Shown: positions 8,226 to 17,067 of the stretch, piece by piece | Layout: every line of letters starts with the position of its first letter | Position numbering within the stretch: position 1 is the stretch's first letter | Assembly (NCBI RefSeq): GCF_001243895.1 | Contig: NZ_LN851186.1 | Span: forward strand, 2,879,842 to 2,943,841 | From: Bacillus testis | GTDB lineage: Bacteria; Bacillota; Bacilli; Bacillales; DSM-1321 | Reading direction: 5' to 3' | DNA: 64,000 nt | Notes under the pieces: model-generated | What the model saw: only the letters and a program-made list of their open reading frames with translations | Databases searched by the model: none | What the model was told of the DNA's origin: nothing | Translations under genes and position numbers: made by a program

Positions 8226-8969
8226 TTAAAATTTTAATTTTTCATTGCCATAAAAACAAGATAGCTCCACATCGGAAAGGTTTTGGTATTCATGCGTGTT
8301 TCCATGGAAATGAAGGTGCTTATTCAGACAGGCAACCTGTGTGACTTTATCGCTTACCGCCTCTAGGTCATGTGTAACAAGCACCATTGTAATGCCGTGC
8401 TGTTTATTAAGCGTCTCAATCATGTCATAAAACAATTTCTCGTTTTTGGCATCGACACCAACAGTCGGCTCATCTAGAATTAACAGTTCCGGATCGCTGG
8501 CCACTGCCCGGGCAATAAATACACGCTGCTGCTGGCCACCTGATAACTCACCTATATTGCGGTTGGCGAACCGCTCCATTCCAACCGAGCGCAAGGCTTC
8601 CATTGCTTTTTCCCTGTGTTTCTTTTGTGCAAAATGAAATAGCCCGATTTTTTTGGTTAACCCGCTCATGACTACTTCAAAGACTGTGGCTGGAAAACCG
8701 GTGTTGAAACTGTTGGCTTTTTGGGAGACATAACCGATTCTTTCCCAATCTTTAAATTGCTGAATCGGCTTTCCGAACAGATCAATTTTCCCTTTTTGAA
8801 TCTTAAGGAGTCCAAGCATCAGCTTGAGCAGGGTAGATTTACCAGATCCATTGGGACCCACGATGGCAAGAAACGAACCTCTTGTAATCTGGATATTGAT
8901 ATTTTCGAGCACTGTTTCCTTGTCATAACGATAAGAAACATCTTGGATATTTATTAATAAATCACTCAC
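8226..8969 (-). CDS. znuC: Zinc ABC transporter ATP-binding protein ZnuC
   Basis: A 247-residue ABC ATPase with Walker A GPNGSGKST (about 36-44), signature LSGGQQQR (about 135-142) and Walker B LLILDEPTVGVD. It energises the ZnuB permease for zinc uptake. GTG 8969 is chosen as start because AGGTGAT precedes it with correct spacing; an in-frame GTG at 8978 is itself part of that ribosome binding site. It is the first gene of the znuC-znuB-zur unit. A -10-like TATACT and a Zur-box-like sequence lie just upstream. Confidence 0.92.
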   Translation of the reverse strand: MSDLLINIQDVSYRYDKETVLENINIQITRGSFLAIVGPNGSGKSTLLKLMLGLLKIQKGKIDLFGKPIQQFKDWERIGYVSQKANSFNTGFPATVFEVVMSGLTKKIGLFHFAQKKHREKAMEALRSVGMERFANRNIGELSGGQQQRVFIARAVASDPELLILDEPTVGVDAKNEKLFYDMIETLNKQHGITMVLVTHDLEAVSDKVTQVACLNKHLHFHGNTHEYQNLSDVELSCFYGNEKLKF

Positions 8970-8983
8970 ATTTATCACCTAAT

Positions 8984-9017
8984 TTAAGAATCATTCCGAT
9001 TTACTTTTTGTAGTATA
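8984..9017 (-). promoter_or_regulatory. znuC promoter with Zur-box-like operator
   Basis: On the minus strand TATACT (9017-9012) is followed by AAATCGGAATGATTCTTAAA (about 9004-8985). Against the published Bacillus Zur box (AAATCGTAAT-n-ATTACGATTT) I count 14 of 20 matches, with the left half nearly perfect. Binding downstream of the -10 would repress the cluster when zinc is plentiful. The -35 is not clear. Confidence 0.5.
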
Positions 9018-9127
9018 CTCTTTTTGCCGCTAGAAGTAAAGAAAAGGAATAGGCTCTTCATCAAACAACCAATTTACGGTTCACGATCAACCATTCTTCT
9101 CATATGTTAAGTACGAGGAGGGATGTT

Positions 9128-9385
9128 GTGAAAATAATTGAAAGTATTATTAACATGAAGTTGAATGGAATTCAAAGAGATGAATTGTTAAGCCTGGCCC
9201 ATCAATATCGGGTTACTCTTACGCCTGAAGAAGCTGACCAGGTTTGCCGGCTGCTGCGCGGAAAGAACTATAATCTTTTCAATGTCGGCCAGCGCCGAAT
9301 GGTCGTCCAACAGATTGCGGAGGTTGTAGGGAGAGACCGGGCGGAACAGATTGAACAGCTGTTCCTCTCTTTTACTGGCCGATAA
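9128..9385 (+). CDS. yqfT: DUF2624 family protein YqfT
   Basis: An 85-residue, soluble, mostly helical protein beginning MKIIESIINMKLNGIQRDEL and ending EQLFLSFTGR. It corresponds in length and position to B. subtilis YqfT (DUF2624), whose function is unknown. The GTG at 9128 is chosen because GAGGAGGG lies about six bases upstream; an in-frame ATG at 9104 has no such site. It is divergent from znuC and convergent with nfo. Confidence 0.75.
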   Translation: MKIIESIINMKLNGIQRDELLSLAHQYRVTLTPEEADQVCRLLRGKNYNLFNVGQRRMVVQQIAEVVGRDRAEQIEQLFLSFTGR

Positions 9386-9408
9386 AGCCACAACACAGAG
9401 ACCGTTGT

Positions 9409-9459
9409 CTTAAGAGGATCCAGACTACTGCCTTGAAGTGCAGACTTTTACCTCTTAAG
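9409..9459. repeat. Inverted repeat between convergent yqfT and nfo
   Basis: A perfect 9-bp inverted repeat, CTTAAGAGG (9409-9417) and CCTCTTAAG (9451-9459), encloses 33 bases. There is no T-run, so it is not a standard terminator. Confidence 0.5.
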
Positions 9460-9483
9460 ATTGCCCCCCAGCAGGCGCACCAA

Positions 9484-9526
9484 AAAAGGACAGAGCCTTC
9501 CTCAAACGGAAAGCCTGTCCTTTCGT
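9484..9526 (-). terminator. Terminator after nfo
   Basis: On the minus strand AAAGGACAGGCTTTCC pairs imperfectly with GGAAGGCTCTGTCCTTT and is followed by T6. It begins just after the nfo stop codon. Confidence 0.75.
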
Positions 9527-9532
9527 AAGCTA

Positions 9533-10426
9533 TTAGCCATTCATGATGATCTCTTTTAAATCCTCACGGAAAGCGCCATTTCTCAACATGTCAATTTCAT
9601 GTTTATATGGTGCTTTTTTATTGTTTTTATCCGTTCCCACATATGGCGTTTCCAATATTTTCGGTACATCTGCCAATTGTGGGTGATGGACGATTTTATG
9701 GAGCGCAGAAAACCCGATGGAACCAAAACCGATATTCTCATGGCGGTCTTTGCGTGCCCCTCTTTCGTTTTTACTGTCATTGATATGAAGCACTTTCAAC
9801 TTGTCAACGCCCAGTATCTTATCAAACTCATTCAGCACGCCATCAAAGTCTTCCGCTACACGATAGCCGGCATCATTCGTATGGCAAGTATCAAAGCATA
9901 CGGAAAGCTTGTCATTATGGGTGACTCCATCGAAAATCATTGCCAGCTCTTCAAAACTCCGGCCGCACTCGGTCCCTTTTCCCGCCATCGTTTCCAAAGC
10001 AATCTGAAGCTGCTCATCGCCTGTTAGCACTTCATTCAAACCTTCAATGATTTTTTTGATCCCTGCTTCTGCCCCTGCGCCAACATGGGCACCGGGGTGA
10101 AGAACAATCTGTTTTGCTCCCAAGGCTTCTGTGCGTTCAATTTCGGAACGGAGAAAATCCACTCCCAACTGAAAGGTTTCCGGCTTGATTGTATTGCCGA
10201 TATTGATAATATATGGCGCGTGCACGATGATATCAGAGATGCCGTTTTCCTGCATGTGGCGCAGTCCAGCTTCGATATTCAGCTCTTCAATTGGTTTACG
10301 GCGTGTATTTTGCGGGGCGCCTGTATAGATCATAAAGGTATTCGCTCCATAGGAAGCTGCTTCTTCACTAGAAGCAAGAAGCATTTTCTTTCCACTCATA
10401 GAGACATGAGAACCGATTTTCACCAT
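9533..10426 (-). CDS. nfo: Endonuclease IV (AP endonuclease)
   Basis: A 297-residue AP endonuclease IV, a TIM barrel with three zinc ions that cuts DNA 5' of abasic sites during base excision repair. The start [10 protein letters not shown] carries the conserved GSHVS motif. VVHAPY-like ([12 protein letters not shown]), [30 protein letters not shown] and [20 protein letters not shown] supply the metal ligands in the expected order. GGGAGGG lies six bases before ATG 10426. It follows cshB on the same strand with 17 bases between them, so the two are probably cotranscribed. Confidence 0.97.
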   Translation of the reverse strand: MVKIGSHVSMSGKKMLLASSEEAASYGANTFMIYTGAPQNTRRKPIEELNIEAGLRHMQENGISDIIVHAPYIINIGNTIKPETFQLGVDFLRSEIERTEALGAKQIVLHPGAHVGAGAEAGIKKIIEGLNEVLTGDEQLQIALETMAGKGTECGRSFEELAMIFDGVTHNDKLSVCFDTCHTNDAGYRVAEDFDGVLNEFDKILGVDKLKVLHINDSKNERGARKDRHENIGFGSIGFSALHKIVHHPQLADVPKILETPYVGTDKNNKKAPYKHEIDMLRNGAFREDLKEIIMNG

Positions 10427-10443
10427 TATATGCCCTCCCTATG

Positions 10444-11760
10444 TTATTTTTTGTTGCGCGCCTCGATCCGGCGTTGGCGTTTTTTATGTTTAGCCAATTC
10501 GGCTTGTTTTCTCTTTTTATAGCCAGGTTTAACCTTGCTTGGTTTCTTGATGATCGCCTGCGCTTTCACATCAAGTTCTTCTTTTTTCTTTTTACGGATT
10601 TGGCGCTTATTGCGGGCATCGATTTCCACCCATTCGCCGTTTACAAGATCTCTGTTGATGAAAGTAACGCCCATTTTCTCAAGCCTGTTTAAAGCATCTT
10701 CATCAGAAAGCTCATAAATGGTTGCTGCAATGCCCGAATAACCGGCTCTTGCTGTCCGTCCTGCTCTGTGGACATAAAAATCTAAATCGGAAGGAAGTTC
10801 ATAGTTGATGACGTGGCTTACGCCTTCGATATCAATGCCACGCGCAGCCAAATCAGTAGCCACTACATATTGGTACTCCAAATCATTGATTTGCTTCATC
10901 ATCTTTCTGCGCTCGCGCGGTGATAGGTTGCCATGCAATCTGCCGACACGCAATCCTTTTTTCGTCAGATCATCGGCAACATGGTCGGCTGTTTGTTTCG
11001 TATTTGTAAAAATGATCGCCAAGTATGGATTGAATGACGTAACGACATCATACAGCATCTTTTCTTTATTTCTGTGGCGAAGCGGCACCAGCACATGTTC
11101 AATCTTTTGGGCGGTAACCTGTTTGGGGTCAACCTGAACATATTTCGGGTTTTCCATGTATTTTTGCAAAAATGGCTTCAACTTCTCAGGAATGGTAGCT
11201 GAGAAAACAAGCATCTGCAATTTATCTGACATGCGGGCTGCAATGTAGTCGACATCTTCAATGAATCCCATGTCAAGCATCAAATCAGCTTCATCCACTA
11301 CAAGAGTATTGGCCGTATAAACTTGAAGCGCATTGGCATTCATTAAATCCTTGATGCGTCCTGGTGTGCCGATGACGAGCTGAGGCTGCTGCTTAAGCTT
11401 ATCGATCATTCGCTGTTTATCCGTACCGCCAATAAAGCATCGCACAGTAATCTTTCCGTCTTCAGGGAAGTGTTCGGCAATCTTCAGTGCTTCCTGATAG
11501 ATTTGGTTGGCCAGTTCTCGCGTCGGAGCGGTGATGACTGCTTGCACTTCTCCGCGTGAGCTCTCAAGGCGATTCATGATCGGCAGCAAGTAGGCATGCG
11601 TTTTGCCGGTACCTGTCTGGGATTGTCCGATGATACTCGTCCCCTTTAGTGTTGCGTTGATGACGCGTTCCTGGATGTCTGTCGGTTTGGTGAACCCTCT
11701 CTCTTCAATCGCTTTTAAAATATATGGATGAAAGGAAAATCTTTCGAATTGGTTTGCCAT
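10444..11760 (-). CDS. cshB: DEAD-box ATP-dependent RNA helicase CshB
   Basis: A 438-residue DEAD-box helicase. In order it shows the Q motif (GFTKPTDIQ), Walker A SQTGTGKT (about 46-53), PTRELA, TPGRI, VVDEADLML, the SAT motif (VFSATIP), the motif V region ATDLAARGID and HRAGRTARAG. A lysine/arginine-rich tail (about 375-438) probably binds RNA. In B. subtilis CshB acts with cold-shock proteins in RNA metabolism. AAGGAG lies 12 bases before ATG 11760. Divergent yqfQ starts 270 bases away. Confidence 0.95.
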   Translation of the reverse strand: MANQFERFSFHPYILKAIEERGFTKPTDIQERVINATLKGTSIIGQSQTGTGKTHAYLLPIMNRLESSRGEVQAVITAPTRELANQIYQEALKIAEHFPEDGKITVRCFIGGTDKQRMIDKLKQQPQLVIGTPGRIKDLMNANALQVYTANTLVVDEADLMLDMGFIEDVDYIAARMSDKLQMLVFSATIPEKLKPFLQKYMENPKYVQVDPKQVTAQKIEHVLVPLRHRNKEKMLYDVVTSFNPYLAIIFTNTKQTADHVADDLTKKGLRVGRLHGNLSPRERRKMMKQINDLEYQYVVATDLAARGIDIEGVSHVINYELPSDLDFYVHRAGRTARAGYSGIAATIYELSDEDALNRLEKMGVTFINRDLVNGEWVEIDARNKRQIRKKKKEELDVKAQAIIKKPSKVKPGYKKRKQAELAKHKKRQRRIEARNKK

Positions 11761-12031
11761 ATTAGTTACTAACTCCTTAGTTTTTCTGCATTTTTCAACT
11801 ATTACTGCTTGTCTTATCTTACCCTCTTTATTGCATTAACTCAACAATTCCATCCACATTATGAAAATTCTTTTAATTGCACCTTCAGGAAATATGGACT
11901 CTTTTTACTATTCTGCATACCTTATGAATAAGAATGATGTTTCTATGGGCGTAAGCCAATACAAGCCGATACAAGCAGCAAAAGGACTCAAATTCAGCAA
12001 AGAATTAACCCGAAGGAAGGAGGTGCAGCAG

Positions 12032-12838
12032 ATGAATGGACGGATGGATTTCAATGCGGGCAGAGGCATGCCGAATCAGGCTCCTCCATATCGTGGCCGC
12101 CCCCCACAACAGCCAGGGCCTAGAGGCGGTCTTCCAAGCTTTCCACAGCAGACCAGACAAATGTTCCCAAGCAGACAACAACAGCCACAGGGGCAGCCAA
12201 AGAAATCCTTTATGAGCCGAAGGCAGTCGCAGAGGCCGATGCAGCATCCTCCTAACGGGTATATGCAGCGCCAGGGAAATCCCCAACCGGAGAAAAAAGG
12301 ATTGCTTTCTAAAATACTGAAAAAACCGAATAAACAACAAGCCCCTGCTCCATCGATGTTCTCTCTTCCTTCCAATAGCAGCAGAGGTGCAGGTGCAGCA
12401 GCTGCAGCCCAAGGGACAGCAGCTGCAAGCAGCGGTGGTTTTCTTCAAAGCATTATGGATCCCGGCAACTTAACGAATATGCTGAATAATACACAACGGG
12501 TGCTTCAGGCAGCCGATTCCTTTGCCCCTTTGGTCCAACAATACGGTCCGCTTGTTAAAAATATCCCTTCCATGTGGAAGCTTTTCCGGGGGCTGAAAAA
12601 TACTGACCCGGAAGAAACCACTCAAGACACAGAGAAAGAGGCAACCACCACCCCTCCGGCAGAAAAAGTAAAGCAGGAATCACAGGCAGCACCAGCAGAA
12701 GCGCATCCGAAGGCGGCAAAACCGCCAAAAGCGGTGCATATTCAGCCAAATATCCAAAAAAAGAAGGAAGCTGCCAACCACTTTAAGGGGCAAATACCGG
12801 GGGAATCGCGGCCAAAGCTCTTCTACCCGCAACAATAA
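12032..12838 (+). CDS. yqfQ: YqfQ-like low-complexity protein
   Basis: A perfect AAGGAGGTG six bases before ATG 12032 decides the start; the frame is open further upstream from 11861 without any such signal. The 268-residue product begins MNGRMDFNAGRGMPNQ, then has a proline/glutamine/arginine-rich region (about 13-100). A small predicted helical core follows (about 140-185, LQSIMDPGNLTNMLNNTQRV), then a charged tail rich in Glu, Lys and Pro. This matches the YqfQ/VrrA-like proteins found between cshB and ispH in Bacillus. The function is unknown; its VrrA resemblance suggests a spore or surface context. Confidence 0.75.
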   Translation: MNGRMDFNAGRGMPNQAPPYRGRPPQQPGPRGGLPSFPQQTRQMFPSRQQQPQGQPKKSFMSRRQSQRPMQHPPNGYMQRQGNPQPEKKGLLSKILKKPNKQQAPAPSMFSLPSNSSRGAGAAAAAQGTAAASSGGFLQSIMDPGNLTNMLNNTQRVLQAADSFAPLVQQYGPLVKNIPSMWKLFRGLKNTDPEETTQDTEKEATTTPPAEKVKQESQAAPAEAHPKAAKPPKAVHIQPNIQKKKEAANHFKGQIPGESRPKLFYPQQ

Positions 12839-12879
12839 ATCATAAATAAGCCACATCCTTCTTATATGCAGTAACTTCT

Positions 12880-12908
12880 TTGTAAAGTTTTTAATCCTTC
12901 TATATAAT
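12880..12908 (+). promoter_or_regulatory. Sigma-A promoter of ispH
   Basis: TTGTAA (12880-12885), a 17-base spacer, and TATAAT (12903-12908) lie 44 bases before the ispH start. Spacing is ideal and the -10 is perfect. Confidence 0.75.
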
Positions 12909-12951
12909 GAAATATATAGTTTTGAGTTGTACCCACACGAAGGAGGATCCT

Positions 12952-13911
12952 ATGAAAGTCATTAAGATATCGCCACGCGGCTATTGCTATGGAGTTGTCG
13001 ATGCTATGGTCATCGCGCGCAATGCCGCTTTAGATAAAACATTGCCGCGTCCAATCTATATTCTCGGGATGTTGGTCCATAACAGCCATGTGACCGATGC
13101 ATTTGAAGAAGACGGCATTATCACATTGGACGGACGAAATAGATCTGATATTATCAATCAAGTGGATAAAGGAACCGTTATTTTTACAGCGCACGGCGTA
13201 TCCCCCGAAGTAAGAAAGCTTGCCGAAGAAAAAGGATTAGTTGCAATAGATGCTACATGTCCTGACGTGACAGCCACGCATAATCTGATTCGGGAAAAGC
13301 AAAAAGAAGGCTATGAAATTATCTATATTGGAAAAAAAGGCCATCCCGAACCAGAAGGAGCCGTCGGCGTAGCACCCGACATCGTCCATTTGGTCGAAAA
13401 CCGGGAAGATGTTGAAGCCTTGAATATCCAGTCCGAAAAAATCATTGTAACCAACCAAACAACAATGAGCCAGTGGGATGTCCAGGAATTGATGGAATTC
13501 GTCCATGAAAAATATCCTCAGACAGAAATCCATAAAGAAATATGCAATGCCACACAAACAAGGCAAGAAGCGGTTGCCCAACAGGCAGGCGAAGCAGACC
13601 TATTAATTGTAGTAGGCGACCCTCGAAGCAACAACAGCAATCGCTTGGCTCAGGTTTCCGAAGAAATCGCCGGCACTAAAGCCTATCGTGTCGCGGACGT
13701 ATCGGAAATCAATCCTGACTGGCTGAAAGAGATCGAGACAGTCGCTGTTACATCAGGGGCTTCCACACCAACGCCTATCACCAGGGAAGTCATCGCTTAC
13801 CTGGAAGCGTTCGACCCTGCCGATCCCGACACATGGGTAGGCGTCAAATCCACGCCGCTAAGCAAAATTTTGCCTAAGGTAAGACCTAATAGCAAAACGA
13901 AAAGCAGATAA
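12952..13911 (+). CDS. ispH: 4-hydroxy-3-methylbut-2-enyl diphosphate reductase IspH
   Basis: IspH is the last MEP-pathway enzyme. It reduces HMBPP to IPP and DMAPP using a 4Fe-4S cluster. The AAGGAGGATCCT-ATG context fixes the start at 12952. The 319-residue protein begins [19 protein letters not shown], and the cysteine in GYCYGV is the first cluster ligand. The others are in DATCPDV (about residue 103) and [10 protein letters not shown] (about 203). HNSHVT and [10 protein letters not shown] are also typical. A clear promoter and terminator suggest it is transcribed alone. Confidence 0.97.
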   Translation: MKVIKISPRGYCYGVVDAMVIARNAALDKTLPRPIYILGMLVHNSHVTDAFEEDGIITLDGRNRSDIINQVDKGTVIFTAHGVSPEVRKLAEEKGLVAIDATCPDVTATHNLIREKQKEGYEIIYIGKKGHPEPEGAVGVAPDIVHLVENREDVEALNIQSEKIIVTNQTTMSQWDVQELMEFVHEKYPQTEIHKEICNATQTRQEAVAQQAGEADLLIVVGDPRSNNSNRLAQVSEEIAGTKAYRVADVSEINPDWLKEIETVAVTSGASTPTPITREVIAYLEAFDPADPDTWVGVKSTPLSKILPKVRPNSKTKSR

Positions 13912-13916
13912 ACATT

Positions 13917-13946
13917 CAAAAGGGTTGCTTCCAGCAGCCCTTTTGT
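13917..13946 (+). terminator. Terminator after ispH
   Basis: CAAAAGGGTTGC pairs with GCAGCCCTTTTG (one G-T pair), with a loop of about five bases, directly after the ispH stop codon. Confidence 0.8.
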
Positions 13947-14047
13947 AACTCGTGTATAGATAAGATAGAAGAAGCTGAACATTTCATATAGGACGGACTT
14001 TTCGAATCACTCCCTCATTTTCCGTCGACAGCCATTCTTCACATCCT

Positions 14048-14083
14048 AAAAAGGCAGCTTCTCCGAGAGAAGCTGCCTCTTTT
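14048..14083 (-). terminator. Terminator after yqfO
   Basis: AGGCAGCTTCTC pairs with GAGAAGCTGCCT and has A/T runs on both sides. It lies a few bases after the yqfO stop codon on the minus strand. Confidence 0.85.
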
Positions 14084-14087
14084 ATAT

Positions 14088-15206
14088 TTACAGAAACGTA
14101 AAAGGATCTGTATGGATGGCCGAAGGGAAAATATTCAATTCCCATTTGGCTTGTTCACTATACTCTTTCAAGTATTTTGTTACTCCGGCTTTCATAACCT
14201 TTTCAATATTATGGCCGGGATCGACAATATTCAGGCCGGCCATCATGGCATCGTGCGCCGTATGATAATACATATCGCCGGTTACGTAAACATCGGCTCC
14301 CCGGAATTTGGCCGTCATGAAGTATTTATTTCCATCGCCTCCAAGGACCGCCACCTTCTTAACCTTATCCTTTAGATTGCCGACCACACGCAGCCCATGA
14401 AGGCCAAATGCTTCTTTTACCCGATATGCGAATGCTTCGAGTGTCATTTCCTCTTCCAACGACCCGATCCGTCCAAGCCCAAGAGCCTCGCCTTGATTGT
14501 CAAGGGGATAGAGATCGTAGGCAACTTCTTCGTATGGATGGGCCTTCAACATCGCTGCCAGCACTTTTTTCTCGATATCCTCTGGATAAATTGTTTCAAT
14601 CCGCACTTCTTCGACTGTTTCCAGTTTGCCCGTTGAGCCGATATAAGGATCAGTGCCATCTTCAGGCAGGAAACGGCCTTTCCCTGCAGCTGAAAACGAA
14701 CAGTGGCTGTATTGGCCGATCGCGCCGGCTCCCGCTCTTCCCAACGCTTCGCGTACCGCTTCTTCCGCTTCAAGCGGAACATATACAGCAAGCTTTTTCA
14801 AAGCCACCTGATGGGTATCCACCAGCACCTCTGTATCCTTTAGCTGAAGCGCCTCGGCGATCAAATCGTTCACGCCGCCTTTAGCAACATCAAGATTGGT
14901 ATGGGCTGCATAAACCGTAATATCATGCTTAATCAATTTCTCCACAATTCTGCCTGGAGCAGAACTTGTATCAATTTTTTTCAAAGGACGGAAAATCAGC
15001 GGATGATGGGCAATGATCAGATCCACTTTCGTTTCGATTGCTTCATCGACTACTTCTTCCAATACATCCAGGGCGAGCATTACTTTCGACACCGGTTTAT
15101 TGAGCGTGCCGATTTGCAGGCCGATTTTGTCGCCTTCCATCGCCAACTTTTTCGGGGAAAATTGTTCAAATGCGCTAATGACTTCAAAACCGTTAGGTAT
15201 TTTCAT
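14088..15206 (-). CDS. yqfO: Nif3-like dinuclear metal hydrolase family protein YqfO
   Basis: A 372-residue NIF3 family protein. The split N-terminal (about 1-130) and C-terminal (about 240-372) NIF3 halves carry the metal-site motifs LIIAHHPLIFRPLK, YAAHTNLD and VTGDMYYHTAHDA. An inserted PII/CutA-like domain (about 130-240, with AHPYEEVAYDLYPL) separates them, as in Bacillus YqfO. The family is annotated as GTP cyclohydrolase I type 2-like, but its physiological substrate is unsettled. The ATG overlaps the trmK stop codon as ATGA, so the two genes are translationally coupled. Confidence 0.9.
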   Translation of the reverse strand: MKIPNGFEVISAFEQFSPKKLAMEGDKIGLQIGTLNKPVSKVMLALDVLEEVVDEAIETKVDLIIAHHPLIFRPLKKIDTSSAPGRIVEKLIKHDITVYAAHTNLDVAKGGVNDLIAEALQLKDTEVLVDTHQVALKKLAVYVPLEAEEAVREALGRAGAGAIGQYSHCSFSAAGKGRFLPEDGTDPYIGSTGKLETVEEVRIETIYPEDIEKKVLAAMLKAHPYEEVAYDLYPLDNQGEALGLGRIGSLEEEMTLEAFAYRVKEAFGLHGLRVVGNLKDKVKKVAVLGGDGNKYFMTAKFRGADVYVTGDMYYHTAHDAMMAGLNIVDPGHNIEKVMKAGVTKYLKEYSEQAKWELNIFPSAIHTDPFTFL

Positions 15207-15910
15207 CGTAGGACCTCCTCTGCATATTGAATATATCGTTCAAGCTGCTCCTTTTTCTGCAGTGATTCTTGATTGCCGCTCTTATTCAATTGTTCAATAA
15301 TTTGCAGCCAATGCTTTCGTTCATGGGTCCATTTCTTCCGGAATACATCGTTACGCTGCTTCATTAGGAAGGGGCCAAACAGAATGTCCATTTCACGGGC
15401 TGCACTGTATGGCTCTTCAGGATTGCCCCGTTTGGCTACAAGGACTTCATAAATTTTGCCGTCTTCCTCCAATATCTCTTCCTGGGTCAGTTGCCATTCA
15501 TTCTGCAACAGCCATTCGCGGATATTATTGGCTTGTATATTCGGCTGAAGAACCAGCGTTTCCACTCCCTCCAGTTTCGCCTTCCCCTTTTCAAGGATGG
15601 AGGAAATCAGCGTGCCGCCCATACCGGCAATTGTAATGCAGGTTGCCTCTCCAGGGTAAGCAAGAACTTCCAAGCCATCGCCCTTACGCACAGAAATCGC
15701 CTTTTCTAGCCCTTCAGATTTCACCTGTTTTTGCGCAGACGTGAAGGGGCCATCGCTCACTTCGCCCGCTATTGCGCTTTTGGCAATTCCTTTATTCACC
15801 GCATAACAAGGTAAATAAGCATGGTCTGATCCGATATCGGCCACAACACTGCCTTTTGGTATAAAAGATACTACTGTATGTAATCGTTTTGATAAATGTT
15901 CGCTATTCAT
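15203..15910 (-). CDS. trmK: tRNA (adenine(22)-N1)-methyltransferase TrmK
   Basis: A 235-residue class I SAM methyltransferase that makes m1A22 in tRNA. The SAM motif VVADIGSDHAYLPCY lies near residues 22-36, and the family pattern TIAGMGGTLI (about 90-99) is present. A C-terminal coiled-coil follows (about 180-235). ATG 15910 (MNSEHLSKRLHTVV) is chosen because AGGTGG lies five bases before it; the in-frame GTG at 15919 is part of that site. It is followed by yqfO with a four-base overlap, as in B. subtilis. Confidence 0.93.
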   Translation of the reverse strand: MNSEHLSKRLHTVVSFIPKGSVVADIGSDHAYLPCYAVNKGIAKSAIAGEVSDGPFTSAQKQVKSEGLEKAISVRKGDGLEVLAYPGEATCITIAGMGGTLISSILEKGKAKLEGVETLVLQPNIQANNIREWLLQNEWQLTQEEILEEDGKIYEVLVAKRGNPEEPYSAAREMDILFGPFLMKQRNDVFRKKWTHERKHWLQIIEQLNKSGNQESLQKKEQLERYIQYAEEVLR

Positions 15911-16014
15911 ATAAACCACCTATTCCATATTCTTTACTATTACAGTATAAAGAAGAATTCAGGCATTATGCAATACGTTTGGCTGAAACCCCCTTTTCTC
16001 CTGTAATCTAGGCT

Positions 16015-16043
16015 TTGACCAATCTTGCCTCTTATCGTACTGT
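16015..16043 (+). promoter_or_regulatory. Sigma-A promoter of fosB
   Basis: TTGACC (16015-16020), a 17-base spacer, and TACTGT (16038-16043) end 21 bases before the fosB start, with AAAAGGAG in between. The -35 is strong and the -10 moderate. Confidence 0.65.
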
Positions 16044-16064
16044 AAAAGAAAAAGGAGTTAAAAC

Positions 16065-16481
16065 ATGGAAAATAAAATAAACCATATTACAGTTTCAGTT
16101 TCTGACTTGAATAGAAGCATAGCCTTCTATCAGGATGTCTTTGGGGCAAAACTCATCGTCCATGGCCCGAGAATGGCTTACTTTGATTTAGACGGCCTAT
16201 GGCTGGCATTGAACGAAGAAAATCTCCCGGACAGAACTTTCTCCAATACATATACGCATATTGCTTTCACTATTTGCGAGGACCAGTTGGATGAATTCAC
16301 TGAAAAGCTGAAACGGAACGGCGCTGTGATAGAAAAGGGCAGAAAGCGCCATTTGCTCGAAAAAGACAGCATTTATTTCAGGGATCCGGATGGTCACTTA
16401 TTTGAATTCCATACCGGCACCCTTACTGATCGGATCAGCTATTATAAAAGCCAACAAGCAAACATGCTTTTTTTTGATTGA
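16065..16481 (+). CDS. fosB: FosB-type metallothiol transferase (fosfomycin resistance)
   Basis: A 138-residue vicinal-oxygen-chelate protein that aligns along its length with FosB. FosB adds bacillithiol to the epoxide of fosfomycin, using a divalent metal, in the cytoplasm. The expected metal ligands are visible: His7 (INHITV), His65 (YTHIAF) and Glu114 (LFEFHTG). DSIYFRDPDG and the C-terminal SYYK region are also family hallmarks. It has its own promoter and terminator and interrupts the trmK-cccA order of B. subtilis. Resistance is an inference; related enzymes with other thiol or epoxide substrates cannot be excluded. Confidence 0.88.
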   Translation: MENKINHITVSVSDLNRSIAFYQDVFGAKLIVHGPRMAYFDLDGLWLALNEENLPDRTFSNTYTHIAFTICEDQLDEFTEKLKRNGAVIEKGRKRHLLEKDSIYFRDPDGHLFEFHTGTLTDRISYYKSQQANMLFFD

Positions 16482-16497
16482 TTGGCTGTACGAAACA

Positions 16498-16527
16498 GGC
16501 GACTGATCGATGATCAGCCGCCTCCTT
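16498..16527. terminator. Terminator between convergent fosB and cccA
   Basis: GGCG-CTGATC pairs with GATCAG-CGCC around GAT and is followed by TCCTTTT on the plus strand. It probably serves fosB and may also serve cccA. Confidence 0.65.
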
Positions 16528-16535
16528 TTCATGCC

Positions 16536-16913
16536 TTATAATTTAGAAAGCCAAGTTGTCATTTCATCCAGTTTGTCATCTGGAACCAATCCGCCCGGCA
16601 TTTCTCCTTTAGGCCCTTTTTTACCGTTTTTCAGTACATCCTTGATTTCATCTTTAGACATATTTTTTCCAATGCCCTTCAATGCGGGCCCTACTACACC
16701 TTGATACTGGTCCCCATGGCAAGATATGCATGTTTCCTTGTAAAATTCCTCAGGCGATGCTTTTGCGGTCGTTTCTGTCTTTTCTCCACTTTTGCCGTCT
16801 TTCCCTTCAGCGACATCCTTTGCGTCGCCCAACCCTTTGAATGAAAGAGCAAAAATCAAAACAATCCCGGCAACCATAATCATTACAAAAGGAATAATTG
16901 GACTGCGATTCAT
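16536..16913 (-). CDS. cccA: Membrane-anchored cytochrome c-550 CccA
   Basis: A 125-residue c-type cytochrome. An N-terminal membrane anchor (about 7-27) and a low-complexity Gly/Lys/Glu/Thr linker (28-54) lead to a heme domain. Heme is attached through CISCH (about 62-66) and MPGGLV (about 105) supplies the axial Met. It should carry electrons on the outer face of the cytoplasmic membrane. It sits downstream of sigA on the same strand as in B. subtilis, but here an extra membrane protein gene separates them. Confidence 0.92.
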   Translation of the reverse strand: MNRSPIIPFVMIMVAGIVLIFALSFKGLGDAKDVAEGKDGKSGEKTETTAKASPEEFYKETCISCHGDQYQGVVGPALKGIGKNMSKDEIKDVLKNGKKGPKGEMPGGLVPDDKLDEMTTWLSKL

Positions 16914-17067
16914 ACTTTTACCTCCCCTTATGTACGTCGATAACGATTCACGATAATACCAAACAACACCTATTTTACTTTAAAATGGAAATTAGTAAAA
17001 GCCTAAACCCTAAAGTTATTCAATATTTTCGGAATTTAGACAAATATACAAAAATACACCCGGGAAT

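Noticed and set aside
11861-12031. Open frame extending yqfQ 57 codons upstream
   Set aside because: No ribosome binding site at the upstream ATG and a perfect one at 12032. The upstream residues do not resemble the YqfQ N-terminus.
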